From Porites lobata (lineage: Eukaryota > Cnidaria > Anthozoa > Scleractinia > Poritidae): a stretch of DNA of 64,000 nt. The notes under the pieces were generated by a model. It did not search any database. It saw nothing but the letters and a program-made list of their open reading frames with translations, and had not been told where the DNA came from. This document shows positions 34,616-46,440 of this stretch, one piece after another. Location of the stretch: NCBI GenBank assembly GCA_942486035.1, contig CALNXK010000302.1, forward strand, positions 1 to 64,000. Reading direction: 5' to 3'. Position 1 is the first letter of the stretch, and every line of letters starts with the position of its first letter. The position numbers and the translations under genes are program-made.

Positions 34616-35944
34616 ATATCTGTAAAAGAGTTTGAAATCTTTTAAGATTTTGTTCAAGCCCAGTTCGCCTCTTTCGATTTTTCGAATTCCGCGTGATTTT
34701 CAGATTATAACGTGAACTTGTTTGCACAGAAAGTGTTTATTCATTGACAGAAACGTCTCTCAAAAAATATAAAAGACAGTGTTACAGATATTTTGACCCA
34801 AAGACAATCAAGTAGATGACATTGCAGAGATGTAACTGATGATGCAAGAGCGTGATATGATCTGATATGTTCGTCCAAAGATCATAGAAGATATAATTGA
34901 ATTCTTGTAAAGTAAAATGAATTACTATTTTCCCGTTATGAAGGGTAAAAGTTGTACTTTGGTGTCATCAAAATGTCTATTACGAATGTTTCTCCCTTTT
35001 CAGAAAAGTTTTTGTTTAAAATCATTTGAATGAAAAAGAAAAAAAAAACAGCTGTTTATTATGTTATGACAAGCTGTCAATGCTCATCTTATGCTATTCA
35101 GGGATACCCAGGGCATACCTACGTGACAATTCGCTTCAATTCGATGTAATTCAAGCGTTTCACAATTAAAACAGATTCCGTTTCATGAAGTAAACTACAA
35201 GAATTGGCAAACTTTCCGAGGCCAAAAAAACTGTAGTAATTTTCACTTAAAAAGGAACTACCCTCTTGCTAAGTTTTGTTTACCAAACTAGTTGCTGACA
35301 TCACTGCTCAAGGTAAGACTGAAAGGGTTTTGAGCTAGGTTTCAAAACAATTAGCGTCTATGTTCGTTTTTAACAATTGTTGGCTTCGCACTGCAAACTA
35401 AGTTAGTTTGAAGTAAGCACTTGATTCAAGTGCACTTGAAAATCATTATTGGCCTTGTAGAAAACATGGCTTCACGCTAATTGACAAAGTATATTACTTG
35501 AAGTACAAGCTGTCAATCTTCTTTCGTACATGCATATCACAAAACGCGATTGCTCGCTGCAAAAGTTAAAACCATAAGGCCTTTGCGATGGAAGAGAGTT
35601 TTTTCTAGTTTCGTATAGTCTGAGTTTAATTCGGGTAAGCTGTCTTCTTATATTATATCTAAGTTAATGTGAACGAGTTTTCACAGTACAAGTTCCTACT
35701 TGCTTGGCGTACGTGCTTCGTAATGGCTTAGTCAGTTCCAAGCGTGCCCATCCCCGTCCCCGGGCATTTGTCATTTTGTTTTGGAAAAGCTGCAAATGCC
35801 CCGGCATGTAATGAAATATGGACTGGACTGGATTGGTAAACCATGGACTGGATTAATAAAACATGGAGGGATAAAACATGGCCTTTTAATAAAACATGGT
35901 TAAAAATACGTGACGGGCATCACACGACTCCTGCACTTAGTCGT
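34616..35944. other. Unassigned stretch
   Basis: No gene is recognised. CCCCGGGCATTTG (about 35758) is inverted at about 35796, a small palindrome. The block 35818-35880 (GGACTGGACTGGATTGG, AATAAAACATGG words) is inverted at about 45540-45605, so the outskirts of the 37-45 kb element contain an older inverted repeat pair. Confidence 0.4.
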
Positions 35945-36966
35945 ATTGGAAGTTATGTGACCTTCAAAGCTTCGCTCTAACTAGTATAGGCCCTTAAGAG
36001 ATTTCCGTTGCGATAAGATATGGGAGGCTCCTTAAAGATTTCTTTTAGTCGTTGCTTGTTTTGTATAAGGTGTCATTTCCCTATAAGTATTTTTGTTAGG
36101 CTAGGTAAAACCGGGTGGTATTGTGAAACAAAAGTCTAGTTGTAGGGCTGTTTTCCTGTCGGGAAACTTTACTTCAGAGAGGTACTTTCTTAAAATAGCG
36201 GCAGGGAGCCTCTTTCTAACAGGCGGTTTGGAAAATTTCTGATGCCTCTCAAATGTGATCTGCGAGGAATTAGTCCTTAGAAGCCTGAGCGCTTCTCCTT
36301 TAATGAAGCCTTTTTTCACGCCTGGTGGGTGACACTAGTAGAAGTCCGTGTTCGTGTACTGGAATGTTTCTGCTGGTTTGTAATGTGTTTGCACGTCAAG
36401 GGATTGATTCCTTGTCGAATCTAACTCCTTTGTACACTTTTGTGTCCAAGAACATGACCTCTGTTTCTGACATCTCAGCTGTGAATTTTATGGGGGTAGA
36501 GTGAAAGTTATTTGCCTTTTCCACAAAGCTCCCTATTTTGCCTAGACTCGTGTTCCATAGCGAAAACACATCGTCAACATACCTTTTCCTCCAAAAAGGC
36601 GGTTTGATTCAACTCTGACTCAATATTTGTTTTTCTATTCTGGCTATGAAGATGTTTGCAAAAGCAACCACCACCTTTGTTCCCATGGCTGTTCCATGGG
36701 TTTGTAGGTAGTTGCTACCGCAAAATTGGAGCGAGTTTTCTGTTAATATAAGGTAGAGCATCAACCTCGTTCCCAGGGTTCTCTCCTACCCGCCCTACGG
36801 AGCCGTAGGGCGGGTAGGAGAGAACCCTGGGAACGAGGTTGGTAGAGCATTCTTCTTAGGTACTTGGTGGATATAGGGGCTTTGTTCCCATAATTATCTT
36901 CGTATGCGTGACATACGGTGGTTACACCCTCTTCGTGTGATACCTTATTATAGGAAATTAACGCTC
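35945..36966 (-). pseudogene. Penelope-like element reverse transcriptase relic
   Basis: Minus-strand frames read EGVTTV..., YLQTHGTAMGTK, VVAFANIF and RYVDDVFSLW (the RT catalytic YxDD box), then FTAEMSETEVMFLDTKVYKG, KKGFIKGEALRLLRTNSS and the terminal QRLKEIFKEPPISYRNGNLL. This order fits Penelope-like RT followed by its linker. In-frame stops (after ILSQS, after DKESIP and near the end) and frameshifts show it is dead. An 80-bp palindromic MITE interrupts it at 36762-36841. The GIY-YIG domain expected after it is not seen here. Confidence 0.85.
36762..36841. mobile_element. Perfect palindromic MITE with 9-bp target duplication
   Basis: CAACCTCGTTCCCAGGGTTC... forms two perfectly inverted arms of 39 bp with only AG in the centre. 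The flanks GTAGAGCAT at 36753-36761 and 36842-36850 are exact. A 9-bp duplication is typical of Mutator-like elements. Removing the MITE and one flank restores a continuous Penelope RT frame, which confirms the insertion. Confidence 0.95.
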
Positions 36967-37100
36967 CATGAAATGAAGGTATTGGAAATTAACGCGACTT
37001 AAATTAACGCGAATTTAATGGAAAACGACTTTCGAATAAAGAAAATTAACGCGAAAGAGGAGGTAGAATTTCATAATAAAGGAAATTAACGCGATTAAGA
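36950..37100 (+). repeat. GGAAATTAACGCG word array, left part
   Basis: About five copies of (G)GAAATTAACGC(G), with partial copies such as TTAAATTAACGCGAA, occur in one orientation over 150 bp. More copies in the same orientation lie at 45172-45250 on the far side of the 7.8-kb element. The array may have been one block before that insertion. Confidence 0.7.
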
Positions 37101-38464
37101 CACAGTTGGTGGTGACAACTGGAGAAAATTTATTTCAACCCTGGATTCAGGGGGGGCTGGCAACGGCCTTTGATCTTCCCGCTTTTCGGCTTTCCATGAT
37201 CGCCCCAGTTAAGAAATCTGTCAATCATCCGAGAACTGTAGCGAGCATGTGCGTAACGGGTTGGGAATAACAGCAGCAAGCTCGTCTTCGCAGCGATTTC
37301 AAAGTGTGAAGTGAATTCGCTTTTGGTCCACCTGTTGGTCAATGCTTTCTTTGCTATAACTAATTTTTTTCGCGGGAATGTGGAGCTTACGTTTTCCTCT
37401 CTGGTCTTGCGTTTGTCATAGTGAACCCAGTGTTCCTCGATGTCCGACCTTTTGACTACGTGTTTCTGTTTAGAAGACCCACAAGACTAAAAGAAGGGCC
37501 AGTGCTGGTTTGCACATGACGTCACGGCGGCCATGTTAGTGGTCAAGAACAAAAGCATTTCTCTCCTCTGGGAACTAAACTCTATTTTCATGTAAATTCT
37601 TCGAGAAAAAATTCTATTGTATTGACCCCCAACATGGCCGCCTTGTCACGTGGTTGCAAACCAAGAATACGTATGTAGTAGAGTTTATATTAATTTTCAA
37701 GTAGTTTCAAGTCAAAGGCCCAAAATTAATTCTTCGCGATATTAAAACAAGTGCGGTGGCTGTGGTTGAGTAGAAGAGTTGTCAGAGTTGTTTACGGTTT
37801 TACTACACCTTTAAGACGAGAAGAAATGATGATTGAGATTCTTAATTTTACATCCTTCATTGTGAACTTATCCTGGCAGAGTTGCGTTGGATGATTGAGT
37901 GGCATGGTCAAATCTCGTAGTTCATGTATTTCTTTATGTACTAGAAGCTAAATAAATTTTGCCAAGAGATCATTCTCTCTTGATTTTGCACATGCTGATA
38001 TATTTAAGTTGATTTCGTTCTTCTTGTGATTTAATTAAACTTTACCGTAGTTTCTGACAAATGAATCTTTCGCAAATGAAAGGGTAATTATTTTTTGTTT
38101 GGAATTCTCTTTTCATGACAGCAGTTATTACACTGCCTTCAGTTTGAGTCCTCATTCAAGTGTGTTTTGTTGCAAACAAGGAGGGAAAAATTATAAATTC
38201 CAAAAACTACACTTAACCCCTTGGAACGAGATTATGGTTTAAAAAAGATGAAATTAGCTAGGTTCAGAAAATAAATGTTCAAGTTTGCATGTTTTGACAA
38301 GGACCACATCTGGCTAAATATGCTTCAAAGGGAATTTATAAAGTCAGGAAAACGGTGACATTTCTATTTTTGCCTTTCCTTTGGCCACTGTGATCAGTTT
38401 TTGTCATACAGTTGCATGTAATTTTTTCGCTGTGGCTATATGGCCGGTAACAGGTCAAGGTTTT

Positions 38465-38925
38465 CAAAACACTAAATGACCGGCAGTCCGGTATTTTCAA
38501 TAAATTTGACTTATCGGCTAAGAATTCCAACCTATCCAAACTATCATATGTCGATTAAGAAAAGTCAAGCGATCCTGAAATGCTTTATAGATCTCAAGTC
38601 TAGCGTTTGGTTTACGCTGGGCTCAGAAAACGAAACCATGTTTTGTGACACTTGGAACTTTTTTCAGGTCGACTGCCGGTCAAGGGGTTTAAAACACTAA
38701 ATGACCGGCAGTCCTATATTCTCGATAAATTTGATAAATCGAAAAAATCCATCTAATCTAGACTATCATATGTCGATTAAGAAAAGTCAAGCAATCCTGA
38801 AACACTTTGTAGACCTCAAGTTTAGCGTTTGGTTTACGCAGTGCTCAGAAAACGAAACCATGTTTTGTGACACTTAGAACTTTTTTCAGGTCGACTGCCG
38901 GTCAAGATTGTCAAAACACTATAAA
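38465..38925 (+). repeat. Two tandem 229-bp units inside the hAT-like element
   Basis: Each unit begins AAAACACTAAATGACCGGCA and ends GTCGACTGCCGGTCAAGG, so unit borders form the palindrome GACTGCCGGTC/GACCGGCAGTC. The units contain CATATGTCGATTAAGAAAAG. Equivalent units lie at about 40818-41169 and 42493-42955, and an inverted one at about 43096-43330. A 74-codon open frame recurring in the units is a by-product of the repeat. Confidence 0.85.
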
Positions 38926-38995
38926 TGACTGGCAGTCTGCCCTGCTAGAGTCCTGCTAGCAGAGTCGCTTCGATCTTTCCTAGATAAGTCGTTAA

Positions 38996-39067
38996 AGGGG
39001 ATAGAGGAAAGAGGAAAGAAGAAAAAGGAAAGAGGAAAGAGGAAAGCGGAAAGAGGAAAGAGGAAGC
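38996..39067 (+). repeat. Polypurine GGAAAGA tract
   Basis: About 70 bases of almost pure A/G on one strand, with period near 7 (AGAGGAAAG). The matching tract in the second half copy is 43024-43087. It separates the direct 229-bp units from the inverted one. Confidence 0.85.
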
Positions 39068-42000
39068 TGCAAAAAGTTCTAAGTGTCACGAAACATGCAT
39101 GGTTTCGTTTTCTGAGCACAGCGTAAACCAAACGCTAAACTTGAGATCTATTAAGTCAGGGGGGGCTGGCAGCGAGGTCTGGAACCGAGTTTACATGATC
39201 GCCCCAGTTAAGAAATCTGGCCGAGTGAGACTGAGTACCATTTTCCTTCAAAACAAATGTGGCGGAGAATACAGACATGGAAGGACGACGAGGTTTTGCT
39301 CGGTTTGAGTTTTCCCGCGTCCAAACATCAAGAAAAGGTTTTCTGATTTTCGAGCAACCAGCCTAGTCTTTATCTCTTATATTTTTCCACCTACAGTGGT
39401 ATTAAGAACTCTCTTCCTTATCCTAAACACATGCTACGAGCTCACTATATTAGTACGAGTCTTGCAACAGTCATATGGGAATGATCATTAACCCAATTTT
39501 CTACTTCACGGTTCGTAAGTTTGTTTGTAAACCGGGAGCCACAACAAATATTTATGGGCGAAAATACAGAATATAGGGCCAGTTTAGTACAAGCCAGGGT
39601 AAATTTTCCAGTCACTTTGCTTCACATATACTGGGTCTGTCAGTACAAGCTATTTTTAATATCAGAAAGCTGGGAGGGTTTACTGAACCTTCAAAACCTT
39701 CACTGGAATATCACTGGAGTGATAATCAACAAATTTCCAACAGCAATACTGTATTTAGTAGTTTTATATTAGATAGTGACTACGGTTTCAAGTATTTCCT
39801 TGAAATTGTTTGTACAAAAATTACCGCTGTACTTCTGAATTTTACTTGAAATGATTATAATGGTTTAGTGTGGGGACAAGAGGCTTATCCAGTTGCTAAT
39901 AAGAGTGAGTACATCAGAGAGGGGTATGAATTGAGAAAATCCCTCAGAGGACTGAGCTACAAGAAACAGAAAAAAGAATTGAATGTTTTGCAAAGTTTAT
40001 AAAGAGAATCAGAAGAGCTTGAAAAATGTACAACTTCAATATTGTTTGTGAAAGTTATGAATTTGATTTACAACAAAAACAAACAAGGTAAAATTGATTT
40101 TTTATCAACCATCAAAAGAAGTTAGTGTCCCTTAAGCCCAATCCCCTCAGCAGTTCTTTCTACGATACTACCTTTGGCTTATTTGGCCTAGATGGGTATG
40201 TGCTGCTGATTTAGGGTGGTGACCATTTCACCCTTTAGAGTTTTGAACAGGGTGTCTGTTTGGGCTGTGAAGGTTGATGAAGAGCAATCTATGGTTACAT
40301 TTTTTGTACCACCATTTTTTCTCCAAGTTTTTTCCATGTTTCTAAGTTTAAAAGCTAACTTAATTCTGTATGCTAAATGAAATGAATCAGAATTATAAAA
40401 TAAGGTCTCCTGGCTTAAAAAGGGTAGGGAAATAAACAATGTGTCCCACTACCCATACTCTCTTTGAGTGAAAGCCCAGGGAGGTAATCTCACATTTTAA
40501 TACCCTTTTACCACTTGTTGTAACAGCAAAGTCAGTGAATGTTTATGGTCTCTGAGAAAGGTTTTGGCGGCCTCAACACAAGTTTCTAACTGTTATTGTT
40601 AACTACAAATAAATATATTATCTTAATAATATGATTTTACATTTTTTTTCCAAGGCATCCTATGGTGTTTTTCATATTCAAGTACAAGGCAATTTTTAAG
40701 TTGAGAGGATTTGACTTCATTAACTACATTTATATACAGACACAAACTAACCTGGCAGGTTGATGTCCAAAGATGTAAAAAATTACGCTGTGGCTATATG
40801 GCCGGTAACCGGTCAAGGTTTTCAAAACACTAAATGACCGGCAGTCCGGTATTATCAATAAATTTGACTTATCGGCTAAGAATCCCAACCTATCCAAACT
40901 ATCATATGTCGATTAAGAAAAGTCAAGCGATCCTGAAATGCTTTATAGATCTCAAGTCTAGCGTTTGGTTTACGCTGGGCTCAGAAAACGAAACCATGTT
41001 TTGTGACACTTGGAACTTTTTTCAGGTCGACTGGCGGTCAAGGGGTTTAAAACACTAAATGACCGGCAGTCCTATATTCTCGATAAATTTGGTAAATCGA
41101 AAAAATCCGTCTAATCTAAACTATCATATGTCGATTAAGAAAAGTCAAGCGATCCTGAAACACTTTATACAGGGGGGGCTGGCAACGGCCTTTGATCTTG
41201 CCGCTTTTCGGCTTTCCATGATCGCCCCAGTTAAGAAATCTGTCAATCATCCGAGAACTGTAGCGAGCATGTGCGTAACGGGTTGGGAATAACAGCAGCA
41301 AGTTCGTCTTCGCAGCGATTTCAAAGTGTGAAGTGAATTCGCTTTTGGTCCACCTGTTGGTCAACGCTTTCTTTGCTATGACTAATTTTTTTCGCGGGAA
41401 TGTGGAGCTTACGTTTTCCTCTCTGGTCTTGCGTTTGTCATAGTGAACCCAGTGTTCCTCGATGTCCGACCTTTTGACTATGTGTTTATGTTTAGAAGAC
41501 CCACAAGACTAAAAGAAGGGCCAGTGCTGGTTTCCACATGACGTCACGGCGGCCATGTTGGTGGTCAAGAACAAAAGCGTTTCTCTCCTCTGGGAACTAA
41601 ACTCTATTTTCATGTAAATTCTTCGAGAAAAGAGTCTATTGTATTGACCCCCAACATGGCCGCCTTGTCACGTCGTTGCAAACCAAGAATACGTATGTAG
41701 TAGAGTTTATATTAATTTTCAAGTAGTTTCAAGTCAAAGGCCCAAAATTAATTCTTCGCGATATTAAAACAAGTGCGGTGGCTGTGGTTGAGTAGAAGAG
41801 TTGTCAGAGTTGTTTACGGTTTTACTACACCCTTAAGACGAGAAGACATGATGATTGAGATTCTTAATTTTACATCCTTCATTGTGAACTTATCCTGGTA
41901 GAGTTGCGTTGGATGATTGAGTGGCATGGTCAAATCTCGTAGTTCATGTATTTCTTTATGTACTAGAAGCTAAATAAATTTTGCCAAGAGATCATTCTCT

Positions 42001-42492
42001 CTTGATTTTGCACATGTTGATATATTTAAGTTAATTTCGTTCTAACTATGTTGTGATTTAATTTAAACTTTACCGTAGTTTCTGACAAATGAATCTTACG
42101 CAAATGAAAGGGTAATTATTTTTTGTTTGGAATTCTCTTTTCATGACAGCAGTTATTACACTGCCTTCAGTTTGAGTCCTCATTCAAGTGTGTTTTGTTG
42201 CAAACAAGGAGGGAAAAATTATAAATTCCAAAAACTACACTTAACCCCTTGGAACGAGATTATAAATTAAAAAAGATGAAATTAGCTAGGTTCAGAAAAT
42301 AAATGTTCAAGTTTGCATGTTTTGACAAGGACCACGTCTGGCTAAATATGCTTCAAAGGGAATTTATAAAGTCAGGAAAATGGTGACATTTCTATTTTTG
42401 CCTTTTCTTGGGCCGCTGTGATCAGTTTTTGTCATACAGTTGCATGTAATTTTTTCGCTGTGGCTATATGGCCGGTAACCGGTCAAGGTTTT

Positions 42493-42955
42493 CAAAACAC
42501 TAAATGACCGGCAGTCCGGTATTATCAATAAATTTGACTTATCGGCTAAGAATCCCAACCTATCCAAACTATCATATGTCGATTAAGAAAAGTCAAGCGA
42601 TCCTGAAATGCTTTATAGATCTCAAGTCTAGCGTTTGGTTTACGCTGGGCTCAGAAAACGAAACCATGTTTTGTGACACTTGGAACTTTTTTCAGGTCGA
42701 CTGCCGGTCAAGGGGTTTAAAACACTAAATGACCGGCAGTCCTATATTCTCGATAAATTCGGTAAATCGAAAAAATCCATCTAATCTAAACTATCATATG
42801 TCGATTAAGAAAAGTCAAGCGATCCTGAAACACTTTATAGACGTCAAGTTTAGCGTTTGGTTTACGCTGTGCTCAGAAAACGAAACCACGTTTTGTGACA
42901 CTTAGAACTTTTTTCAGGTCGACTGCCGGTCAAGATTGTCAAAACACTATAAATG
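42493..42955 (+). repeat. 229-bp units, second half copy
   Basis: Tandem pair equivalent to 38465-38925. The first unit has the variant CGGTATTATCAATAAATTTG, identical to the unit at about 40845. This shows that the middle segment took its units from this type. Confidence 0.8.
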
Positions 42956-43023
42956 ACTGGCAGTCTACCCTGCTAGAGTCCTGCTAGCAGAGTCACTTCG
43001 ATCTTTCCTAGATAAGTCGTTAA

Positions 43024-43330
43024 AGGGGATAGAGGAAAGAGGAAAGAGGAAAAAGGAAAGAGGAAAGCGGAAAGAGGAAAGAGGAAGCTGCAAAAAGTTC
43101 TAAGTGTCACGAAACATGCATGGTTTCGTTTTCTGAGCACAGCGTAAACCAAACGCTAAACTTGAGATCTATAAAGTGTTTCAGGATCGCTTGACTTTTC
43201 TTAATCGACATATGATAGTTTAGATTAGATGGATTTTTTCGATTTGTCAAATTTATTGAGAATATAGGACTGCCGGTCATTTAGTGTTTTGAAAACCTTG
43301 ACCGGTTACCGGCCATATAGCCACAGCGTA
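43024..43330 (-). repeat. Second polypurine tract and inverted 229-bp unit
   Basis: 43024-43087 is the second polypurine tract. About 43096-43330 is the 229-bp unit in inverted orientation, containing GATCTATAAAGTGTTTCAGG, the presumed insertion target seen broken at 39149-39156 and 41162-41169. Confidence 0.8.
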
Positions 43331-44977
43331 ATTTTTTACATCTTTGGACATCAACCTGCCAGGTTAGTTTGTGTCTGTATATAAATGTAGTTAATGAAAT
43401 CAAATCCTCTCAACTTAAAAATTGCCTTGTACTTGAATATGAAAAACACCATAGGATGCCTTGGAAATAAAATGTAAAATCATATTATTAAGATAATATA
43501 TTTATTTGTAGTTAATAATAACAGTTACAAACTTGTGTTGAGGCCGCCAAAACCTTTCTCAGACACCATAAACATTCACTGACTTTGCTATTACAACAAG
43601 TGGTAAAAGGGTATTAAAATGTGAGATTACCTCCCTGGGCTTTCACTCAAAGAGAGTATGGGTAGTAGGACACATTGTTTATTTCCCTACCCTTTTTAAG
43701 CCAAGAGACCTTATTTTATAATTCTGATTCATTTCATTTAGCATACAGAATTAAGTTAGCTTTTAAACTTAGAAACATGGAAGAAACTTGGGGAAAAAAT
43801 GGTGGTACGAAAAATGTAACTATAGATTGCTCTTCATCAACCTTCACAGCCCAAACAGACACCCTGTTCAAAACTCTAAAGGGTGAAATGGTCACCACCC
43901 TAAATCAGCAGCACATACCCATCTAGGCCAAATAAGCTAAAGGTAGTATCGTAGAAAGAACTGCTGAGGGGATTGGGCTTAAGGGACACTAACTTCTTTT
44001 AATGGTTGATAAAAAATCAATTTTACCATGTTTGTTTTTGTTGTAAATCAAATTCATAACTTTCACAAACAATATTGAAGAAGTACATTTTTCAAGCTCC
44101 TTCTGATTCTCTTTATAAACTTTGCAAAACATTCAATTCTTTTTTCTGTTTCTTGTAGCTCAGTCCTTTGAGGGATTTTCTCAATTCATACCCCTCTCTG
44201 ATGTACTCACTCTTATTAGCAACTGGATAAGCCTCTTGTCGCCACACTAAACCATTATAATCATTTCAAGTAAAATTCAGAAGTACAGGGTAATTTTTGT
44301 ACAAACAATTTCAAGGAAATACTTGAAACCGAAGTCACTATCTAATATAAAACTACTAAATACAGTATTGCTGTTGGAAATTTATTGATTATCACTCCAG
44401 TGATATTCCAGTGAAGGTTTTGAAGGTTCAGTAAACCCTCCCAGCTTTCTGATATTAAAAATAGCTTGTACTGACAGACCCAGTATATGTGAAGCAAAGT
44501 GACTGGAAAATTTACCCTGGCTTGTACTAAAGTGGCCCTATATTCTATATTTTCGCTCATAAATATTTCTTGTGGCTCCCGGTTTACAAACAAACTTACG
44601 AACCGTGAAGTAGAAAATTGGTTTAATGATCATTCCCATATGACTGTTGCAAGACTAATTGCAAGACTGGTACTAATATAGTGAGCTCGTAGCATGTGTT
44701 TAGGATAAGGAAGAGAGTTCTTAATACCACTGTAGGTGGAAAAATATAAGAGATAAAGACTAGGCTGGTTGCTCGAAAATCAGAAAACCTTTTCTTGATG
44801 TTTGGACGCGGGAAAACTCAAACCGAGCAAAACCTCGTCGTCCTTCCATGTCTGTATTCTCCGCCTTATTTGTTTTGAAGGAAAATGGTACTCAGTCTCA
44901 CTCGGCCAGTTTTCTTAACTGAGGCGATCATGTAAACTCGGTTCCAGACCTCGCTGCCAGCCCTCCCTGCCTGGATT

Positions 44978-45597
44978 CAAACAAAATCAAAACTGAACAA
45001 AACTGAGCTGACATCACTTCTGACAGCGACAACGATGAAGATGAACTCGAAATATTGTATATTGTATAAAGATGAAAAATAAAGGGTAAATGGAAAGAAA
45101 GAAAGCTTGTAGTTAATGTTTTTTAGGTGTCAAGTATGTCTGGAACGGTTCCAAGATTGGGGTTAAAATACTGGAAATTAAGAGCGCGGAAATTAACGCT
45201 GCACTTAATTAACATCGCGGAAATTAACGCTCAACAAAATTAACGCGACTAGGACTGTATTTTTAGGCAATTTTGTACTCAACAAAATTCAGGGAGTCTG
45301 TCTCATCTTTTGGATACGAGTCTTGTTTCTGCGCTGTTGGCTGAAGGAGTGGCGCTTTTTTTAGAAAAAGTAAGATAAAATATAACTGGCCCTATTTCAT
45401 TTCATTTCATTTCCGGCCAGAAATATTGCGTGACAGAAAGCAGGAGCCGCTGGAACATCATTGTACCTAAATCATGTTTGTCATATTCAGATCCTATGAA
45501 ACCTAGCTAGGGAAAAAACCCTTTTCTTACTTGGTCATAAATCCTTGCTATATCACTCCATGTTTTATTAATCCATGTTTTACCAATGCAGTCCAGT
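44978..45597. other. Unassigned stretch with GGAAATTAACGC words
   Basis: Copies of GGAAATTAACGC lie at about 45172-45250 in the same orientation as at 36950-37100. About 45540-45597 is the inverted partner of about 35818-35880. No gene. Confidence 0.5.
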
Positions 45598-45745
45598 CCA
45601 TATTTTAGCGGAGCTCTCGCGCGCGAAGCGCGCCAGCGGAGCACCATGGGTAAGAAAATTTGGTAAACTATCCATCCGAGAAAATTTGGTTATGACGTAG
45701 CGTACGCCCGCCCGCCCGCCCGCCCACCCGTACACACACTTCATG
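45598..45745 (-). repeat. Repeat family R, copy 3
   Basis: Inverted copy: AGCGGAGCTCTCGCGCGCGA, then CACCATGGGTAAGAAAATTT, ending in a CCCGCCCGCCCG run. It lacks the TCACGTGA box found in the other copies. Confidence 0.7.
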
Positions 45746-45839
45746 TAAGCCGATGTCAAGTGTCACACTTGTCAGGACCGTGAAATAAATAACAACGGAG
45801 ACTAATGCCGCTGGAAGAAAAACATGAAAATTATATAGC

Positions 45840-46230
45840 GGCGGTTAGAAAATGAAGAATGCTAGCGGCTACTAATGTGAAAAAGCAGCGGCAGTGAAAA
45901 AACAGAATGAACAGGAACACAAACATTTCCTCCATAAAACGCGTAAATAGGAAGCTAAAAGAAGTTTCACGTTAGTCGTGTAAAACAACGGTAAGGAAAT
46001 GTACAAAAAAAAACTGCTGCACGTGCAGAGTTGTTTTTTTGCTAATTAGAAAAAAAGTGTGCTGCACGTGCAAAGTTGTTTTTTTGCTAATTAGATCTAT
46101 TGTTGTTGTTTTTAGCGTTTTCGTTGCTTTCAACTTGTCTTTAGTATTCAACGATTTTATATTTTCTTTGCGGAATCTATAAATATTAAAGAGAGCTTCG
46201 CTTTTAGCCCTGGCTAAATCTATATATTAT
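45840..46230 (+). repeat. Dispersed repeat family F, copy 2
   Basis: Inverted partner of 13258-13600, ending AGCTTCGCTTTTAGCCCTGG. It contains an internal duplication of GCTGCACGTGCAGAGTTGTT (about 46015 and 46060). Confidence 0.75.
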
Positions 46231-46280
46231 CACATGCTTGTTTCTCTTCATGGTTGAAAAACTTGGTATATATTATTTTA

Positions 46281-46440
46281 CATGTGTAGCGCGCTCGTTT
46301 CGCTTCATAGAACGTTATAATTATTACTGGTGTAGCCCGCTTGTTTCGGTTCGTGGCTTCGTTACGCTTCGTGCGTAGAACTGAATAGAACGTTACAATT
46401 ATTACGAGTGTAGCCCGCTTATTTCGGTTCGTGGCTTTGA
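46281..46440 (+). repeat. Short tandem repeat, 78-bp period
   Basis: AGAACGTTA... TGTAGCCCGCTTGTTTCGGT occurs at about 46309 and 46387, with a partial diverged copy at 46281. It lies directly next to repeat F copy 2. Confidence 0.7.

Larger units (their letters stand above)
37148..44969. mobile_element. Composite hAT-like element (7.8 kb): nested self-insertion plus inversion
   Basis: The outer ends CAGGGGGGGCTGGC (37148) and GCCAGCCCTCCCTG (44969) are flanked by a perfect 8-bp duplication CCTGGATT (37140-37147, 44970-44977). Two further CAGGGGGGGCTGGC ends face left at 39157 and 41170. 37148-39156 repeats 41170 to about 43180 directly. 39157 to about 40800 repeats about 43320-44969 in reverse. 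Each half therefore occurs twice. The inner junctions carry TATTAAGT and ACTTTATA, near reverse complements of each other. No transposase is seen. Longest open frames are two 83-codon frames, each present in both half copies. Confidence 0.85.

Noticed and set aside
38476..42728. Recurrent 74-codon frame starting MTGSPV
   Set aside because: It is just the 229-bp repeat unit translated; it recurs because the unit recurs.
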